Below are positions 1-7,948 of a DNA stretch of 64,000 nt, piece after piece. The notes beneath the pieces were generated by a model that ran no database searches, was not told the DNA's origin, and was given only the letters and a program-made list of their open reading frames with translations. Positions within the stretch are counted from its first letter, which is position 1. Each line of letters begins with the position of its first letter. Source of the stretch: an uncultured Oscillospiraceae bacterium (GTDB lineage: Bacteria; Bacillota; Clostridia; Oscillospirales; Oscillospiraceae); NCBI GenBank assembly GCA_934667815.1, contig CAKUMO010000009.1, positions 1 to 64,000 of the forward strand, read 5' to 3'. The position numbers and the translations under genes are program-made.

Positions 1-696
1 GGGCACTGCAAGGAAATGATGGTGGGCTACGGCGGCACCAGCAAGACCGGCAGGCAATATCACTACTATATGTGCAAGAATGCCCGCAGGAAAAAGTGCG
101 GCAAGAAGATCGTCAGCAAGTCCTACCTTGAGGACCGTGTGGTCAACGAGTGTTTGAAAATGCTGACCGAGGAGAAAATCCGCTTCATTGCCAAGAAGGT
201 GGCTGAGGAGTGCGCCAAAAGCCCGGATAACCTTACCGCCAAGGCGCTGAAAAAGGCGATCCGAGAGGCGGATACGGCCATTGAAAATCTCTGGAAAGCC
301 ATTGAGCAGGGGCAGGCCGTGGAGATGCTGACGGAGCGGCTCAACAAGCGCATGGCAGAAAAGGCGGAACTGGAGGCAGAACTCGCCATCGAGGAAAACA
401 AGAAGATCACGCTGACGGAGGCACAGATTTTGGCCTTTCTGGACTATGTCTGCGAGATGCCCGCCGATGATGTGAACAAGCGCCGAGCCATCATCAATAT
501 CTTTGTTCATTCCATCTATCTGTATGACGACCACTTTACCCTCATCATCAACGCCAGCAAGAAGCCGCTAAGTATTGACAATATCCCGCTGGATGATATA
601 GAAACGGCATTTGAAGACGAAACCGGAGCCTCGGAGGGGTGTTCATCCTTGAGCACCCCTGCTCCACCAAACACGGCTTTCAAGTTAGATGTTTGA
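1..696 (+). CDS. Large serine recombinase, C-terminal part (5' end outside window)
   Basis: The frame is open from base 1 and closes with TGA at 694-696, giving about 231 residues; the catalytic N-terminus lies to the left. The visible start, GHCKEMMVGYGG with later Cys at YYMCKN and KKCGKK, looks like the recombinase zinc beta-ribbon domain. It is followed by a long charged helical stretch (about residues 45-135) typical of the coiled coil in large serine integrases and transposases of clostridial mobile elements. Such enzymes insert or excise elements through a serine-DNA intermediate. The ATG at 16 lies inside the domain and is not the true start. The family is fairly sure; which element it served, and whether the N-terminus is intact, cannot be seen. 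Confidence 0.8.
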   Translation, partial: GHCKEMMVGYGGTSKTGRQYHYYMCKNARRKKCGKKIVSKSYLEDRVVNECLKMLTEEKIRFIAKKVAEECAKSPDNLTAKALKKAIREADTAIENLWKAIEQGQAVEMLTERLNKRMAEKAELEAELAIEENKKITLTEAQILAFLDYVCEMPADDVNKRRAIINIFVHSIYLYDDHFTLIINASKKPLSIDNIPLDDIETAFEDETGASEGCSSLSTPAPPNTAFKLDV

Positions 697-763
697 AAGC
701 CGATTTTTATGCGATTTTTACGTTATTTCTGTAGTTTTACGAGCTTATTGATTGAAAATCATT

Positions 764-842
764 GCGGCTGAATGAAAGATTTTTCAGTATTTTGAAACAT
801 CGTGGCTGAAATTGAAAAGAATTCAGCCACGAATTCAGCCAC
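764..842. repeat. Cluster of GTGGCTGAA repeats upstream of the integrase remnant
   Basis: Four copies of a 9-mer lie within 80 bp: GCGGCTGAA at 764-772, GTGGCTGAA at 802-810, and the reverse complement TTCAGCCAC at 822-830 and 834-842. The last two belong to a tandem 12-bp direct repeat (819-830, 831-842); the copy at 802-810 can pair with either to form a hairpin. The position just upstream of an integrase promoter fits binding sites for an integrase or regulator, but that is inference. Confidence 0.5.
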
Positions 843-847
843 GAATT

Positions 848-877
848 TTGCTTTTTCAATGTCGCATATGGTATAAT
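848..877 (+). promoter_or_regulatory. Sigma-A-like promoter of the integrase remnant
   Basis: TTGCTT at 848-853 and TATAAT at 872-877 are separated by 18 bp. A GAAAGGGG ribosome-binding site at 892-899 precedes the ATG at 910. Bases 697-909 hold no gene, only this promoter and the repeats at 764-842. Confidence 0.6.
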
Positions 878-909
878 ACAGACACGATATTGAAAGGGGC
901 ATTTTGATT

Positions 910-1324
910 ATGGCAAAGGCGAAAAAACTGCCGAGCGGGGCTTGGCGTTGTAAAGCAAACGAAAACATATAGCGGCGAAAGAACGCTTCATTTACCACAG
1001 GTTTTAGTAGATGCTCTAGGCGACGTGGGCAAGCCTGACGATTACATTATTGACGATAGCCCCGACGCATTGGAAAGCCTCTATAAGCGGTTTGTTGTGA
1101 AGATTGATTTCCCCTATAACTTCCACGCTTTACGCCATTATTACGCCTCTGTGATGCTTCAAAGCGGTATTCCGAACCGATACGCAAAGGAAAGAATGGG
1201 GCACGCTACGGAGAATATGCTAGTAAATGTCTGTCAGCATACTTTCAAAAGCAAACAAGAAGAATTTGACGCCGTATTAGATACGTTCCTTGACGGTGTA
1301 TTAGCGGGAGTAGGAAAAGAGTAG
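910..1324 (+). pseudogene. Tyrosine recombinase/integrase remnant with large internal deletion
   Basis: An ATG at 910 with a good ribosome-binding site opens MAKAKKLPSGAWRC, the usual start of Tn916/phage-type integrases. After about 14 codons the frame runs into a stop. From about 950, in another frame, there follows TKTYSGERTLHLP and then the catalytic C-terminal core FHALRHYYASVML...ERMGHA. The second box carries the HxLRH arginine/histidine motif and GHA. Intact members of this family are about 350-400 residues, so roughly two thirds of the protein (arm-binding, core-binding and early catalytic parts) is missing. The stretch 1025-1324 alone could give 99 residues but could not act as a recombinase. 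Confidence 0.8.
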
Positions 1325-1343
1325 TTCTTTCCTACTCCTTTTT
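1307..1343 (+). terminator. Intrinsic terminator at the end of the integrase remnant
   Basis: A perfect 11-bp stem GGAGTAGGAAA (1307-1317) / TTTCCTACTCC (1328-1338) with a 10-base loop is followed by TTTTT. It overlaps the last codons of the integrase. Confidence 0.75.
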
Positions 1344-1547
1344 CTCTTATAACTAGGCTTAGACAGTAAGTAAAGCAGATTAGAAGTTTGCTTATAAGTA
1401 GGGTGGACTTGGTTTTGGTAAAAGGGTGTTTGCGTGCCCGCGTCGATATTCCACACCTAGCTTGTGTTATTACTGGCTTTATATAATACAGAATAATCAA
1501 ACTTATAATCACAGTGTCTGATCTTTCGAGAATACCACAGAAAGCTA

Positions 1548-1576
1548 TTGACAATGATGCTTCGGTTCGTTATACT
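1548..1576 (+). promoter_or_regulatory. Strong sigma-A promoter without a downstream ORF
   Basis: TTGACA (1548-1553), 17 bp, TATACT (1571-1576). This is one of the best promoter matches in the window, yet no credible reading frame follows before the converging ECF gene ends at 1773. The rest of 1344-1547 shows no gene. Confidence 0.6.
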
Positions 1577-1582
1577 ACTTTC

Positions 1583-1776
1583 AGTTTCTGTGCCTTATTA
1601 TACGTCCGTAGCTGGTCATTTAGATCACCTCTGATGGAAAGGTCAGGAGCTGGGAAGCATTGTGTGATGTGAGCGAGCCCCTCCCGCTTCTGCGCGCTGC
1701 GGGCACGTCGCCGCCGGCAGCGCTTCCCTTTCTATATGAAAAAGCGAGGTGTTCAAACGAACACCTCGCTTTTTAT
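1583..1776 (+). ncRNA. Candidate small RNA of about 190 nt
   Basis: The interval lies between a consensus promoter (start expected near 1583) and the perfect hairpin at 1739-1774, whose plus-strand side ends in TTTTT. Local inverted repeats such as GGTCA...TGATC-type pairing near 1613-1630 and a GC-rich stretch near 1680-1725 would fold. The short plus-strand frame here (from 1660) runs antisense into the ECF gene and has no ribosome-binding site. No known RNA family was recognised. It could equally be a leader left by deleted mobile DNA. Confidence 0.35.
1739..1774. terminator. Perfect bidirectional terminator
   Basis: A 16-bp perfect stem (1739-1754 / 1759-1774) has loop AAAC, with an A-run on one side and a T-run on the other, so it can end transcripts from either strand. 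It overlaps the stop codon of the ECF fusion gene on the minus strand. Confidence 0.85.
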
Positions 1777-4421
1777 GAAACCAGACCGTATTTAACTTTA
1801 ATGCGGTCGAGCTTTTCAAGCATCGGCTCGGCCAGAACAAGCAGGAACAGCACCGTTGCCGCTGCGTGAACGCAATCCACCGGAAATCCGGTAACATAGT
1901 AGGTCAAAATCAGCTTCCAGTTCAAGTCCTCCGTCCACAAAAGTGCGGAAACGGGATTCATAATGCCGCCGTAGATCACGATCGCACAGATTGCGCCAAA
2001 GACGGCAAGCGCACCGCGCGTGCGTCGAAGCAGACCCTTGCGGAATAAAATTCCCGCAAGGAAGCCGGTGATGCCCATGGAAAACATCTGGAACGGCGTC
2101 CATGGCCCTTGGGAGAAGAAAATGTTTGACAGCAGCATCGACATCGCGCCGACGAGGAAGCCTGTCTCGCCGCCGAAGGCCACTCCGGCGATGATGGTCA
2201 TCGCCATGACGGGCTTGAACTGCGGCAGCATGAAGAACAGCGCACGCCCCGCGACACTCATGGCACATAAGACGGCGATGATAACCAACTCACGCGCCTG
2301 CGGCTTGCGCCCCTCGAAAATCAGGAAAAACGGCAGCATGCACTCCAGCATTACAAGAAGCGATGTCGCATAATACCTTCGATTTCCGAAATAACGCGCG
2401 CCGACAAAAAGCGTCAGCGGGACAAGCAGAAGGATCAGCGCACTGGCCGCAACCGTGCGTTTGGCGAGCTTTCGCTTCTCGCGCGGCGGCTGAGCAAGGA
2501 TCGGCGGCGCGGAACGGCGTCCGATGGAAAATACCAGCACAAACAGCGCGGCAATAAATACGGCATAGAGCCAGAGTTGGTCTTTGGCAAGATCGGACAA
2601 CGTTCCGCCGCCAACCAGCGCGGTCAGATCGGTCACACCGGCAGCCTGAATAAAAATGACAGCAGCGACCAATGCGGATACCGCAGCCAGAATTTTACGC
2701 CAGAGCGGCAGCTTGGCAGGCTTCCATGCAGTGCTTGCAGCAGATGGTTCAGGCAGCGGCGGTGCATACTCAGGCAGCTCCGGTTCCGGCGGGAGAGTCC
2801 CGCCAATGCAGCCGATCACATCCTCGACCGTGACGGCCTCGGGCAGCAGCTCCCGCGCCATGCGGTTTGCAGAGGTGGTATAAAAGCTGTTACCGGAGAA
2901 AAAGACGCGCGGCGCGGCCTGTGTGACGATATTTCCGTCAAAAAACAGCGCACAGCGATGGGCATAGCGGGCACAGAATTCGACATCGTGGCTGACCATC
3001 AGCACAGCGACCCCTTGCGCGGTCAACGCGGCCAGTATCCCGGCAAACTGCTGCTTAAACTCGGCATCCAAGCCCTTGGTCGGCTCGTCAAGCAGCAGAA
3101 TTTCCGGTTCAAGCAGCAGCACCTTGCACAGTGCGGCACGCTGCTGCTCGCCTCCTGAGAGGTCGTAGGGATGCCGATCGAGCAGCGTTTCGAGCTTACA
3201 GAGTGCGACCGCGCGGCGCACGCGCTCATTTTGCAGTTTTTTATCAATTTTTCTTCCGTCAAAAACCTCAAACAAATCCTCGCGGACGGTTTTCCTGACA
3301 AAAAGCGACTGCGGGTTCTGCGGCAGCAGCGCAAGCCGGCCATTCCGAGTGACCTCACCTCGATAGGGTGTCAAAAGTCCGCCGAGGAGCTTGAGACTTG
3401 TCGTTTTTCCGGTTCCGTTGCCGCCGAGGAGCGCAAGAAACTCACCCTTGTGTACCTCCAGCGACAGGCCCTTGACAATGTCGGGCAGCTCGCGCCCATA
3501 GGAAAACCAGACGTCTTGCGTGCGCAGAATTACATCGCCGCAGGTGTGGACCGTCTCCGGTGGAAGCGCGGCGAGCGTATGTTCCGCAGCGTAATTTTGC
3601 AAGAAATCGCGGCCCTCGCGCACCGTGATCGGGCAATCCCGCGCCCACTCCACACTTGCCCAGATGCGCATGGCCGAAGGCATCGCCAGAAACATGCTGC
3701 TTCCGTGTGCGCGAAGCCTCTTGCCGACCTCGGCAGGCGTTCCGGTGCAGACGACACTTCCCTGCTCCATGACCGCAACCTTGTTTGCAAGCGTAAGCGC
3801 CTCCTCAAGCCGGTGCTCCGTCAGGACGATTGTCGTTCCGAGCTCACGGTTGAGCTTGCCGAGCACGGAGAGAAAGTCCGAGGCCGCAATGGGGTCGAGC
3901 TGGCTGGTCGGTTCGTCGAGGATGAGCACCTTTGGCTGCATGACCATGACAGCTGCGAGGTTCAATAGCTGCTTCTGACCGCCGGAAAGTGAGGCGACAT
4001 CGCGGTAAAACCAGTCCTGAATGCCGAAAAATGACGCCATTTCCGCAACTCTGCGGCGAATGACCGGCGTCTCATATCCGAGGCTTTCAAGTCCAAAGGC
4101 CAGCTCATGCCAGACCTTATCGGTAACGATCTGCTCCTCCGGCGCCTGCTGTACAAAGCCGATCTCTGAGGCCTGTGTGCGGTTCGGAACCCCCGAAAGC
4201 GGCTTTCCGCAAAAACGGATCTCCCCTGTTTTTACGCCGTGCGGCGCGAGAGTCGTCTTGAGCTGACGCAGCAGCGTTGATTTTCCGCAGCCGGACGGCC
4301 CACAGAGAACGAGAAAATCGCCCTGTTCTACGGAAAGCGTCACACCGGACAGCGCATAGGCTGCCGTCTCGGGATATTGAAATGTAAAGTCAGAAATGCG
4401 AAAGATCTCTTGCATGGTCAT
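1773..4421 (-). CDS. ECF transporter fusion: two ATPase domains plus C-terminal S component
   Basis: This 882-residue protein is the energy-coupling core of a vitamin importer. The first ABC domain has GPSGCGKS (residues 41-48), SLSGGQKQ and ILDEPTSQLD. The second has GGNGTGKTT, LSGGEQQR and LLDEPTKGLD. From about residue 575 the chain becomes membrane segments, and the last ~190 residues resemble an ECF substrate-binding S component (GRALFFMLPQFKP, FGGETGFLVGA). EcfA, EcfA' and S are usually separate genes. The start at 4421 overlaps the ecfT stop as ATGA; an upstream in-frame extension to 4622 lies inside ecfT and was rejected. The cobalamin riboswitch upstream of ecfT suggests a cobalamin or precursor substrate; that is inference. 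Confidence 0.85.
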   Translation of the reverse strand: MTMQEIFRISDFTFQYPETAAYALSGVTLSVEQGDFLVLCGPSGCGKSTLLRQLKTTLAPHGVKTGEIRFCGKPLSGVPNRTQASEIGFVQQAPEEQIVTDKVWHELAFGLESLGYETPVIRRRVAEMASFFGIQDWFYRDVASLSGGQKQLLNLAAVMVMQPKVLILDEPTSQLDPIAASDFLSVLGKLNRELGTTIVLTEHRLEEALTLANKVAVMEQGSVVCTGTPAEVGKRLRAHGSSMFLAMPSAMRIWASVEWARDCPITVREGRDFLQNYAAEHTLAALPPETVHTCGDVILRTQDVWFSYGRELPDIVKGLSLEVHKGEFLALLGGNGTGKTTSLKLLGGLLTPYRGEVTRNGRLALLPQNPQSLFVRKTVREDLFEVFDGRKIDKKLQNERVRRAVALCKLETLLDRHPYDLSGGEQQRAALCKVLLLEPEILLLDEPTKGLDAEFKQQFAGILAALTAQGVAVLMVSHDVEFCARYAHRCALFFDGNIVTQAAPRVFFSGNSFYTTSANRMARELLPEAVTVEDVIGCIGGTLPPEPELPEYAPPLPEPSAASTAWKPAKLPLWRKILAAVSALVAAVIFIQAAGVTDLTALVGGGTLSDLAKDQLWLYAVFIAALFVLVFSIGRRSAPPILAQPPREKRKLAKRTVAASALILLLVPLTLFVGARYFGNRRYYATSLLVMLECMLPFFLIFEGRKPQARELVIIAVLCAMSVAGRALFFMLPQFKPVMAMTIIAGVAFGGETGFLVGAMSMLLSNIFFSQGPWTPFQMFSMGITGFLAGILFRKGLLRRTRGALAVFGAICAIVIYGGIMNPVSALLWTEDLNWKLILTYYVTGFPVDCVHAAATVLFLLVLAEPMLEKLDRIKVKYGLVS

Positions 4422-5308
4422 GCCCTCGCTTGAATTTTTCGCCAGGTCAGGCGGGAATGCAGCTCCAGCACAATGGGTGTCAGGCACAGTAGCAGATACA
4501 CAGCCTGAAATACGGCCGTGAGCGGCGTCCACGGCGCTCCGCGCAGCATGGGGCTGTAACTGTAATAGAAGCCGCCAGACAGTGCGCCCGCCAGAATAAA
4601 CACGCCGCAGAAGCTCAGCCACGCAAGCAGCGCACGGTCGCGAGCATCAAAGCGGTAGATGGAAAAGGACGTGCGTCCCGGCTCTCCATAGCCGCGGCTG
4701 CGCATGGAATCGGCGGTCATGATGGCGTTTTCCAGCGCCCATGTGACCGTGATCGAGAAGATTTTCATTGCCGTGCGCAGGCGTTTATCCAGTCGACCGT
4801 TGGAAACGTCGCGTCCTAAGCAGCGCTGTGCGTCGGCCACGGCAGAAAGCTGGCGGTGAAAGCGCGGCACAAAGCGTAGCGCCATGCTGAGCATCAGCGA
4901 CAGCGCGGGAATCACGCGTCCGAATAAGTAGACGAACTTATCCGAGGTAATGACTTCGTTAAAGCAGTAAAACCACATCAGCACCGCCGCCAGCAGCGCC
5001 GCAGCAGCGAGGCCATAGAGAATGCTCTCCAGCGTAAGCGGATTTCCCGTAGGCAGGTAGCATAAAATGGTCACGCCGTAGTGATTGAAGGCCGGATTCG
5101 TGACTGCGGCCAGCAGCATCAGCGGGAGCATCCACCGAAGCTGGAAGCGCACCGCGCTTTTTCCACCCAGAAGCGTTGCATAACAGCAGGCGCACGCGAG
5201 CGATACCGCAAGGCTCACCGGATGGCGGAAAAACATGGAGCACGCGAGCACCAGCGCAAAATATAGAAAGTTGACCGCCGGATGACAGCGGGAAAAGGGA
5301 TCTTTCAT
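4418..5308 (-). CDS. ecfT: ECF transporter transmembrane component EcfT
   Basis: The 296-residue membrane protein begins MKDPFSRCHPAVNFLYF, the usual EcfT opening, with several hydrophobic segments and the coupling-helix region around MRSRGYGEPGR near residue 210. It links the ATPase pair to the S component. The start at 5308 is chosen because GGAGCGAGG lies just upstream and the family homology begins there; the longer frame to 5374 would run into the riboswitch terminator. It is the first gene of a two-gene operon, overlapping the fusion gene by 4 bp, and is controlled by the cobalamin riboswitch upstream. Confidence 0.85.
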   Translation of the reverse strand: MKDPFSRCHPAVNFLYFALVLACSMFFRHPVSLAVSLACACCYATLLGGKSAVRFQLRWMLPLMLLAAVTNPAFNHYGVTILCYLPTGNPLTLESILYGLAAAALLAAVLMWFYCFNEVITSDKFVYLFGRVIPALSLMLSMALRFVPRFHRQLSAVADAQRCLGRDVSNGRLDKRLRTAMKIFSITVTWALENAIMTADSMRSRGYGEPGRTSFSIYRFDARDRALLAWLSFCGVFILAGALSGGFYYSYSPMLRGAPWTPLTAVFQAVYLLLCLTPIVLELHSRLTWRKIQARA

Positions 5309-5372
5309 GCGTCCTCGCTCCAAAAAATCGTTTGTGTCTCCCCTATCCTCGATTGGCAAGGGTACCGACCGC

Positions 5373-5545
5373 AAAAAAGCACGACCCTGTCAGGCCGTGC
5401 GAATGCTCACACTTCGGCTTCGGGGGTGGCGAAGGCCAAAATGCAGCGCAGGCGTATCTGACTCAGCCGTTCCGGCTTTACAGTGACCGTCTCGCGGGGA
5501 TTTGCACCCCATTCCGCCCTCCGGCAAACGTCGGGTGCGCTGCAT
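5373..5545 (-). promoter_or_regulatory. Cobalamin riboswitch with terminator expression platform
   Basis: Read on the minus strand, P1 is formed by ATGCAGCGCA (5536-5545) and TGCGCTGCAT (5441-5450). The B12-box-like AGTCAGATACGCCTGC lies at 5448-5463, GGTCACTGTAAAGCC at 5474-5488, and the GGGGTGCAAATCCCC stem at about 5493-5510. A terminator follows: stem 5379-5386 / 5393-5400 with six T (5373-5378). In this known class, cobalamin binding switches off downstream transport genes; here these are ecfT and the fused transporter. Confidence 0.9.
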
Positions 5546-5562
5546 AACATATTTCCGTGTTT

Positions 5563-5591
5563 ATTTTACTCGGATTTTTGAAAAAATGCAA
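5563..5591 (-). promoter_or_regulatory. Promoter of the riboswitch-ecfT operon
   Basis: On the minus strand, TTGCAT (5586-5591), 17 bp, TAAAAT (5563-5568), placed about 15 bases before the riboswitch P1. The remaining AT-rich bases 5592-5760 show no gene. Confidence 0.6.
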
Positions 5592-5761
5592 GGATAAATC
5601 AGAAAATGGCGAATTTTGAAATTGTTTCGATTTCGTTCATAGTTTCTTCAAAAGTGTCCAATATACTGTGATTGTAAGGTCGATACCGAAATCGAACTTA
5701 TGTGTCCATCTTTTCATTTATCTCTCTTTTTATTTTCCCCTCTCTCATTTCTGTAGCGAAT

Positions 5762-5799
5762 ACCCGTCTGGTCACCCCCTCGACCAGACGGGTATTCCA
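5762..5799. terminator. Inverted repeat downstream of obg
   Basis: A 12-bp stem ACCCGTCTGGTC (5762-5773) / GACCAGACGGGT (5782-5793). The T-rich tail (TTTTTT near 5799) is on the plus-strand side; the minus side, where obg would end, lacks a T-run. It may therefore be a weak obg terminator or act on plus-strand transcripts. Confidence 0.5.
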
Positions 5800-5803
5800 T
5801 TTT

Positions 5804-7078
5804 TTATCGCTCGTAATCGAATTCGAAATCGTAAATGCTGACGGTATCGCCGTCCTGAATGCCCATTTCCTCCAGTCGCTCGAACAAGCCGCTCTTGCGA
5901 AGCTGGCGGTCAAAATACATCCGCGACTCATAATCGGCAAAATTGATGTCCGAAATGAGCTGCTGAAGCCACTTCCCGGAGACAATCCACAGGTCGTCAA
6001 GCTGTTCGATCTTCAGCTCGTCCAGATCACCGGCCTCAGCCAGCGGTTTGACATATTCCGGCTCATAGACGGTCACAGGCGGCAGCGTGGCGAGCTTTCC
6101 GGCAATTGCCCGGACGAGCGGGCGCGTGCCCTGCGTCGTCGCGGCGGAAATCTCAAAGAAGGGATACCCGCGCTGCGTGACATAGGCACGCAGCCGCTCG
6201 AGATTGTCGCTGCCCTCTGGAATAAGGTCGCATTTGTTCGCTGCGACGATCATCGGACGGGCGGCAAGGTCGGCGGAATACTCAGCCAGCTCCGCATTGA
6301 TCTTTTCAAAATCGTCGATGGGGTCGCGATCCTCACTGCCGGAGACATCCACGATGTGCACCAGCAGGCGGCAGCGGTCGATGTGCCGCAGAAAATCGTG
6401 ACCAAGGCCTGCACCCTCGGCAGCTCCCTCGATGATGCCGGGGATATCCGCCATGACAAAAGACACACCTTCCTCGACATAGATGACGCCGAGGTTTGGA
6501 TAAAGCGTTGTAAAGTGATAATTTGCAATTTTTGGACGCGCGTTGGAGGTCACGGAGAGCAGCGTTGATTTGCCCACATTCGGGAATCCGACGAGACCGA
6601 CGTCCGCCAGCAGCTTCAATTCCAGAATGACCTCATGCTCCTCGCCGGGCAGGCCGGATTTTGCAAAGCGCGGCACCTGCCGCGTCGGTGTGGCAAAATG
6701 CTTGTTGCCCCAGCCGCCGCGTCCGCCCTTGCAGAGAACGAAATCCGCATTGTCAGACATATCCTTGATGACCTCGTTGGTCGCCGCGTCGCGCACGACC
6801 GTACCGCGCGGGATCTGAATGACCAGATCCTCGCCGCGCTTTCCGCTGCACCGTGCGCCCTGGCCGTCCTGACCGTTCGGCGCGGTATACTTGCGCTTGT
6901 AGCGGAAGTCCATCAGCGTGGACAGATTGTCGTTGACGCGCAGGACGATATTGCCGCCCTTGCCGCCGTCGCCGCCGTCCGGGCCGCCCGCCGCGACGTA
7001 TTTTTCCCGGTGGAATGCAACCGCGCCGTTGCCGCCGCTGCCGGCCTTGACGAAAATTTTAACTTTATCTACAAACAT
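5804..7078 (-). CDS. obg: GTPase Obg/CgtA
   Basis: The 424-residue protein has the normal Obg length and order: glycine-rich Obg fold (residues 1-158, with AGSGGNGAV and GGDGGKGGN), G domain with GFPNVGKST near 163, DIPG and NKCD, then a C-terminal OCT domain ending DFEFDYER. Obg is an essential GTPase acting in 50S subunit assembly and stress signalling. The start at 7078 directly follows the TAA of the GNAT gene. It lies in the classical L21-L27-Obg neighbourhood, although a terminator after rpmA may lower read-through. Confidence 0.97.
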   Translation of the reverse strand: MFVDKVKIFVKAGSGGNGAVAFHREKYVAAGGPDGGDGGKGGNIVLRVNDNLSTLMDFRYKRKYTAPNGQDGQGARCSGKRGEDLVIQIPRGTVVRDAATNEVIKDMSDNADFVLCKGGRGGWGNKHFATPTRQVPRFAKSGLPGEEHEVILELKLLADVGLVGFPNVGKSTLLSVTSNARPKIANYHFTTLYPNLGVIYVEEGVSFVMADIPGIIEGAAEGAGLGHDFLRHIDRCRLLVHIVDVSGSEDRDPIDDFEKINAELAEYSADLAARPMIVAANKCDLIPEGSDNLERLRAYVTQRGYPFFEISAATTQGTRPLVRAIAGKLATLPPVTVYEPEYVKPLAEAGDLDELKIEQLDDLWIVSGKWLQQLISDINFADYESRMYFDRQLRKSGLFERLEEMGIQDGDTVSIYDFEFDYER

Positions 7079-7594
7079 TTAAGACTCCCCTTTCAGATGC
7101 AGTTCATAAAACGCTGCGTCAAAGGTTTCGCTGCCGTCGAGCTTGCTGTACTGCCCATAACGGACGAGCTGAAATCCGCACTTGCGGATGACGTTTCCGG
7201 AAGCGGCGTTTTCAAGCGCATGCTCCGCAGCAAAGACGTTGATGCCCAGCTCCCGGTGTCCCCAGGAAAGCATCGCCTTTGCGGCTTCCGTGGCATAGCC
7301 CTTCCCCCACATATCGCGGCGGAGGTTGTAGCCCAGATTATGAAGCCCATCGCTGCATTTACCGATGCCGCCCGCGCCGATCAGCAGGCCGTCCTCCCTG
7401 CGGTAAAATCCGAATTCCAGATTCTCCGGCCGGAGGGATGCAATCCATTTCTGCGTTACGGAAAGCTCGCGGTGCAAAGGATAACTCATATAGCGGTTGA
7501 CCTCCGGGTCGCTCGTCCAAACAAACATCGCCGGGGCATCTTCCAAGGCAACCGGCTTCAGAATCAGGCGTTCCGTTTCAATATGGTACTGCAC
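7079..7594 (-). CDS. GNAT-family N-acetyltransferase (RimJ/RimL-like)
   Basis: The 171-residue protein begins IETERLILKPV and contains the acetyl-CoA-binding region RRDMWGKGYATEA near residue 90, typical of the ribosomal-protein alanine acetyltransferase branch of GNAT. The substrate could be a protein N-terminus or a small molecule. The start is GTG at 7594 with GGAG about ten bases upstream; no ATG fits the N-terminus. It sits between rpmA and obg and abuts obg without a gap, so the two are probably co-transcribed. Family sure, substrate unknown. Confidence 0.85.
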   Translation of the reverse strand: MQYHIETERLILKPVALEDAPAMFVWTSDPEVNRYMSYPLHRELSVTQKWIASLRPENLEFGFYRREDGLLIGAGGIGKCSDGLHNLGYNLRRDMWGKGYATEAAKAMLSWGHRELGINVFAAEHALENAASGNVIRKCGFQLVRYGQYSKLDGSETFDAAFYELHLKGES

Positions 7595-7611
7595 TGCAAT
7601 GCTCTCCTCAT

Positions 7612-7648
7612 AAAAAAATCCCGAACATAAGGGTTTATGTTCGGGATT
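7612..7648 (-). terminator. Terminator after rpmA
   Basis: A perfect 14-bp stem (7617-7630 / 7635-7648), loop GGGT, followed on the minus strand by a run of T (7612-7618). It lies between rpmA and the GNAT-obg pair. Confidence 0.85.
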
Positions 7649-7660
7649 CCGTATTGCGTC

Positions 7661-7945
7661 TTACTGCTCCACTGCGTAGACAGAGCACATTTTGCGATCC
7701 TTGCCCAGACGCTCGAACTTGACGTGGCCGTCGATCTTTGCGAACAGGGTGTCGTCGCTGCCGATACCGACATTGTTGCCGGGATGAATGTGCGTGCCTC
7801 TCTGGCGAACCAGAATGTTGCCCGCGAGGACGAACTGGCCGTCCGCGCGCTTCACGCCCAGTCTCTTGGACTCGGAATCACGACCGTTCTTAGTGGAACC
7901 GCCGCCCTTCTTATGCGCGAAGAACTGAAAACCCATTTTCAGCAT
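7661..7945 (-). CDS. rpmA: 50S ribosomal protein L27
   Basis: The 94-residue protein is L27: [20 protein letters not shown], then [10 protein letters not shown]. It carries the Firmicutes N-terminal extension MLKMGFQFF before AHKKG, which in Staphylococcus and relatives is cut off by the protease Prp so that the new N-terminus can reach the peptidyl-transferase centre. The gene for that protease lies immediately upstream, with a 3-base gap, and the rpmA ribosome-binding site GGAGG is inside its end. Confidence 0.97.
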   Translation of the reverse strand: MLKMGFQFFAHKKGGGSTKNGRDSESKRLGVKRADGQFVLAGNILVRQRGTHIHPGNNVGIGSDDTLFAKIDGHVKFERLGKDRKMCSVYAVEQ

Positions 7946-7948
7946 TTC

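Noticed and set aside
759..998. 79-codon minus-strand frame over the integrase promoter
   Set aside because: No family resemblance; it covers the promoter, repeats and start of the integrase remnant.
1420..1470. T-arm-like GCCCGCGTCGATATTCC as a tRNA remnant at an integration site
   Set aside because: The loop and stem do not match the T-arm consensus and no anticodon or D-arm precedes it.
1660..1869. Short plus-strand frame between the orphan promoter and the ECF gene
   Set aside because: No ribosome-binding site and it runs antisense into the ECF gene through the terminator hairpin.
4422..4622. N-terminal extension of the ECF fusion to 949 residues
   Set aside because: The extension lies wholly inside ecfT in another frame; ABC homology starts at MTMQEIF, and the ATGA overlap is a normal coupled start.
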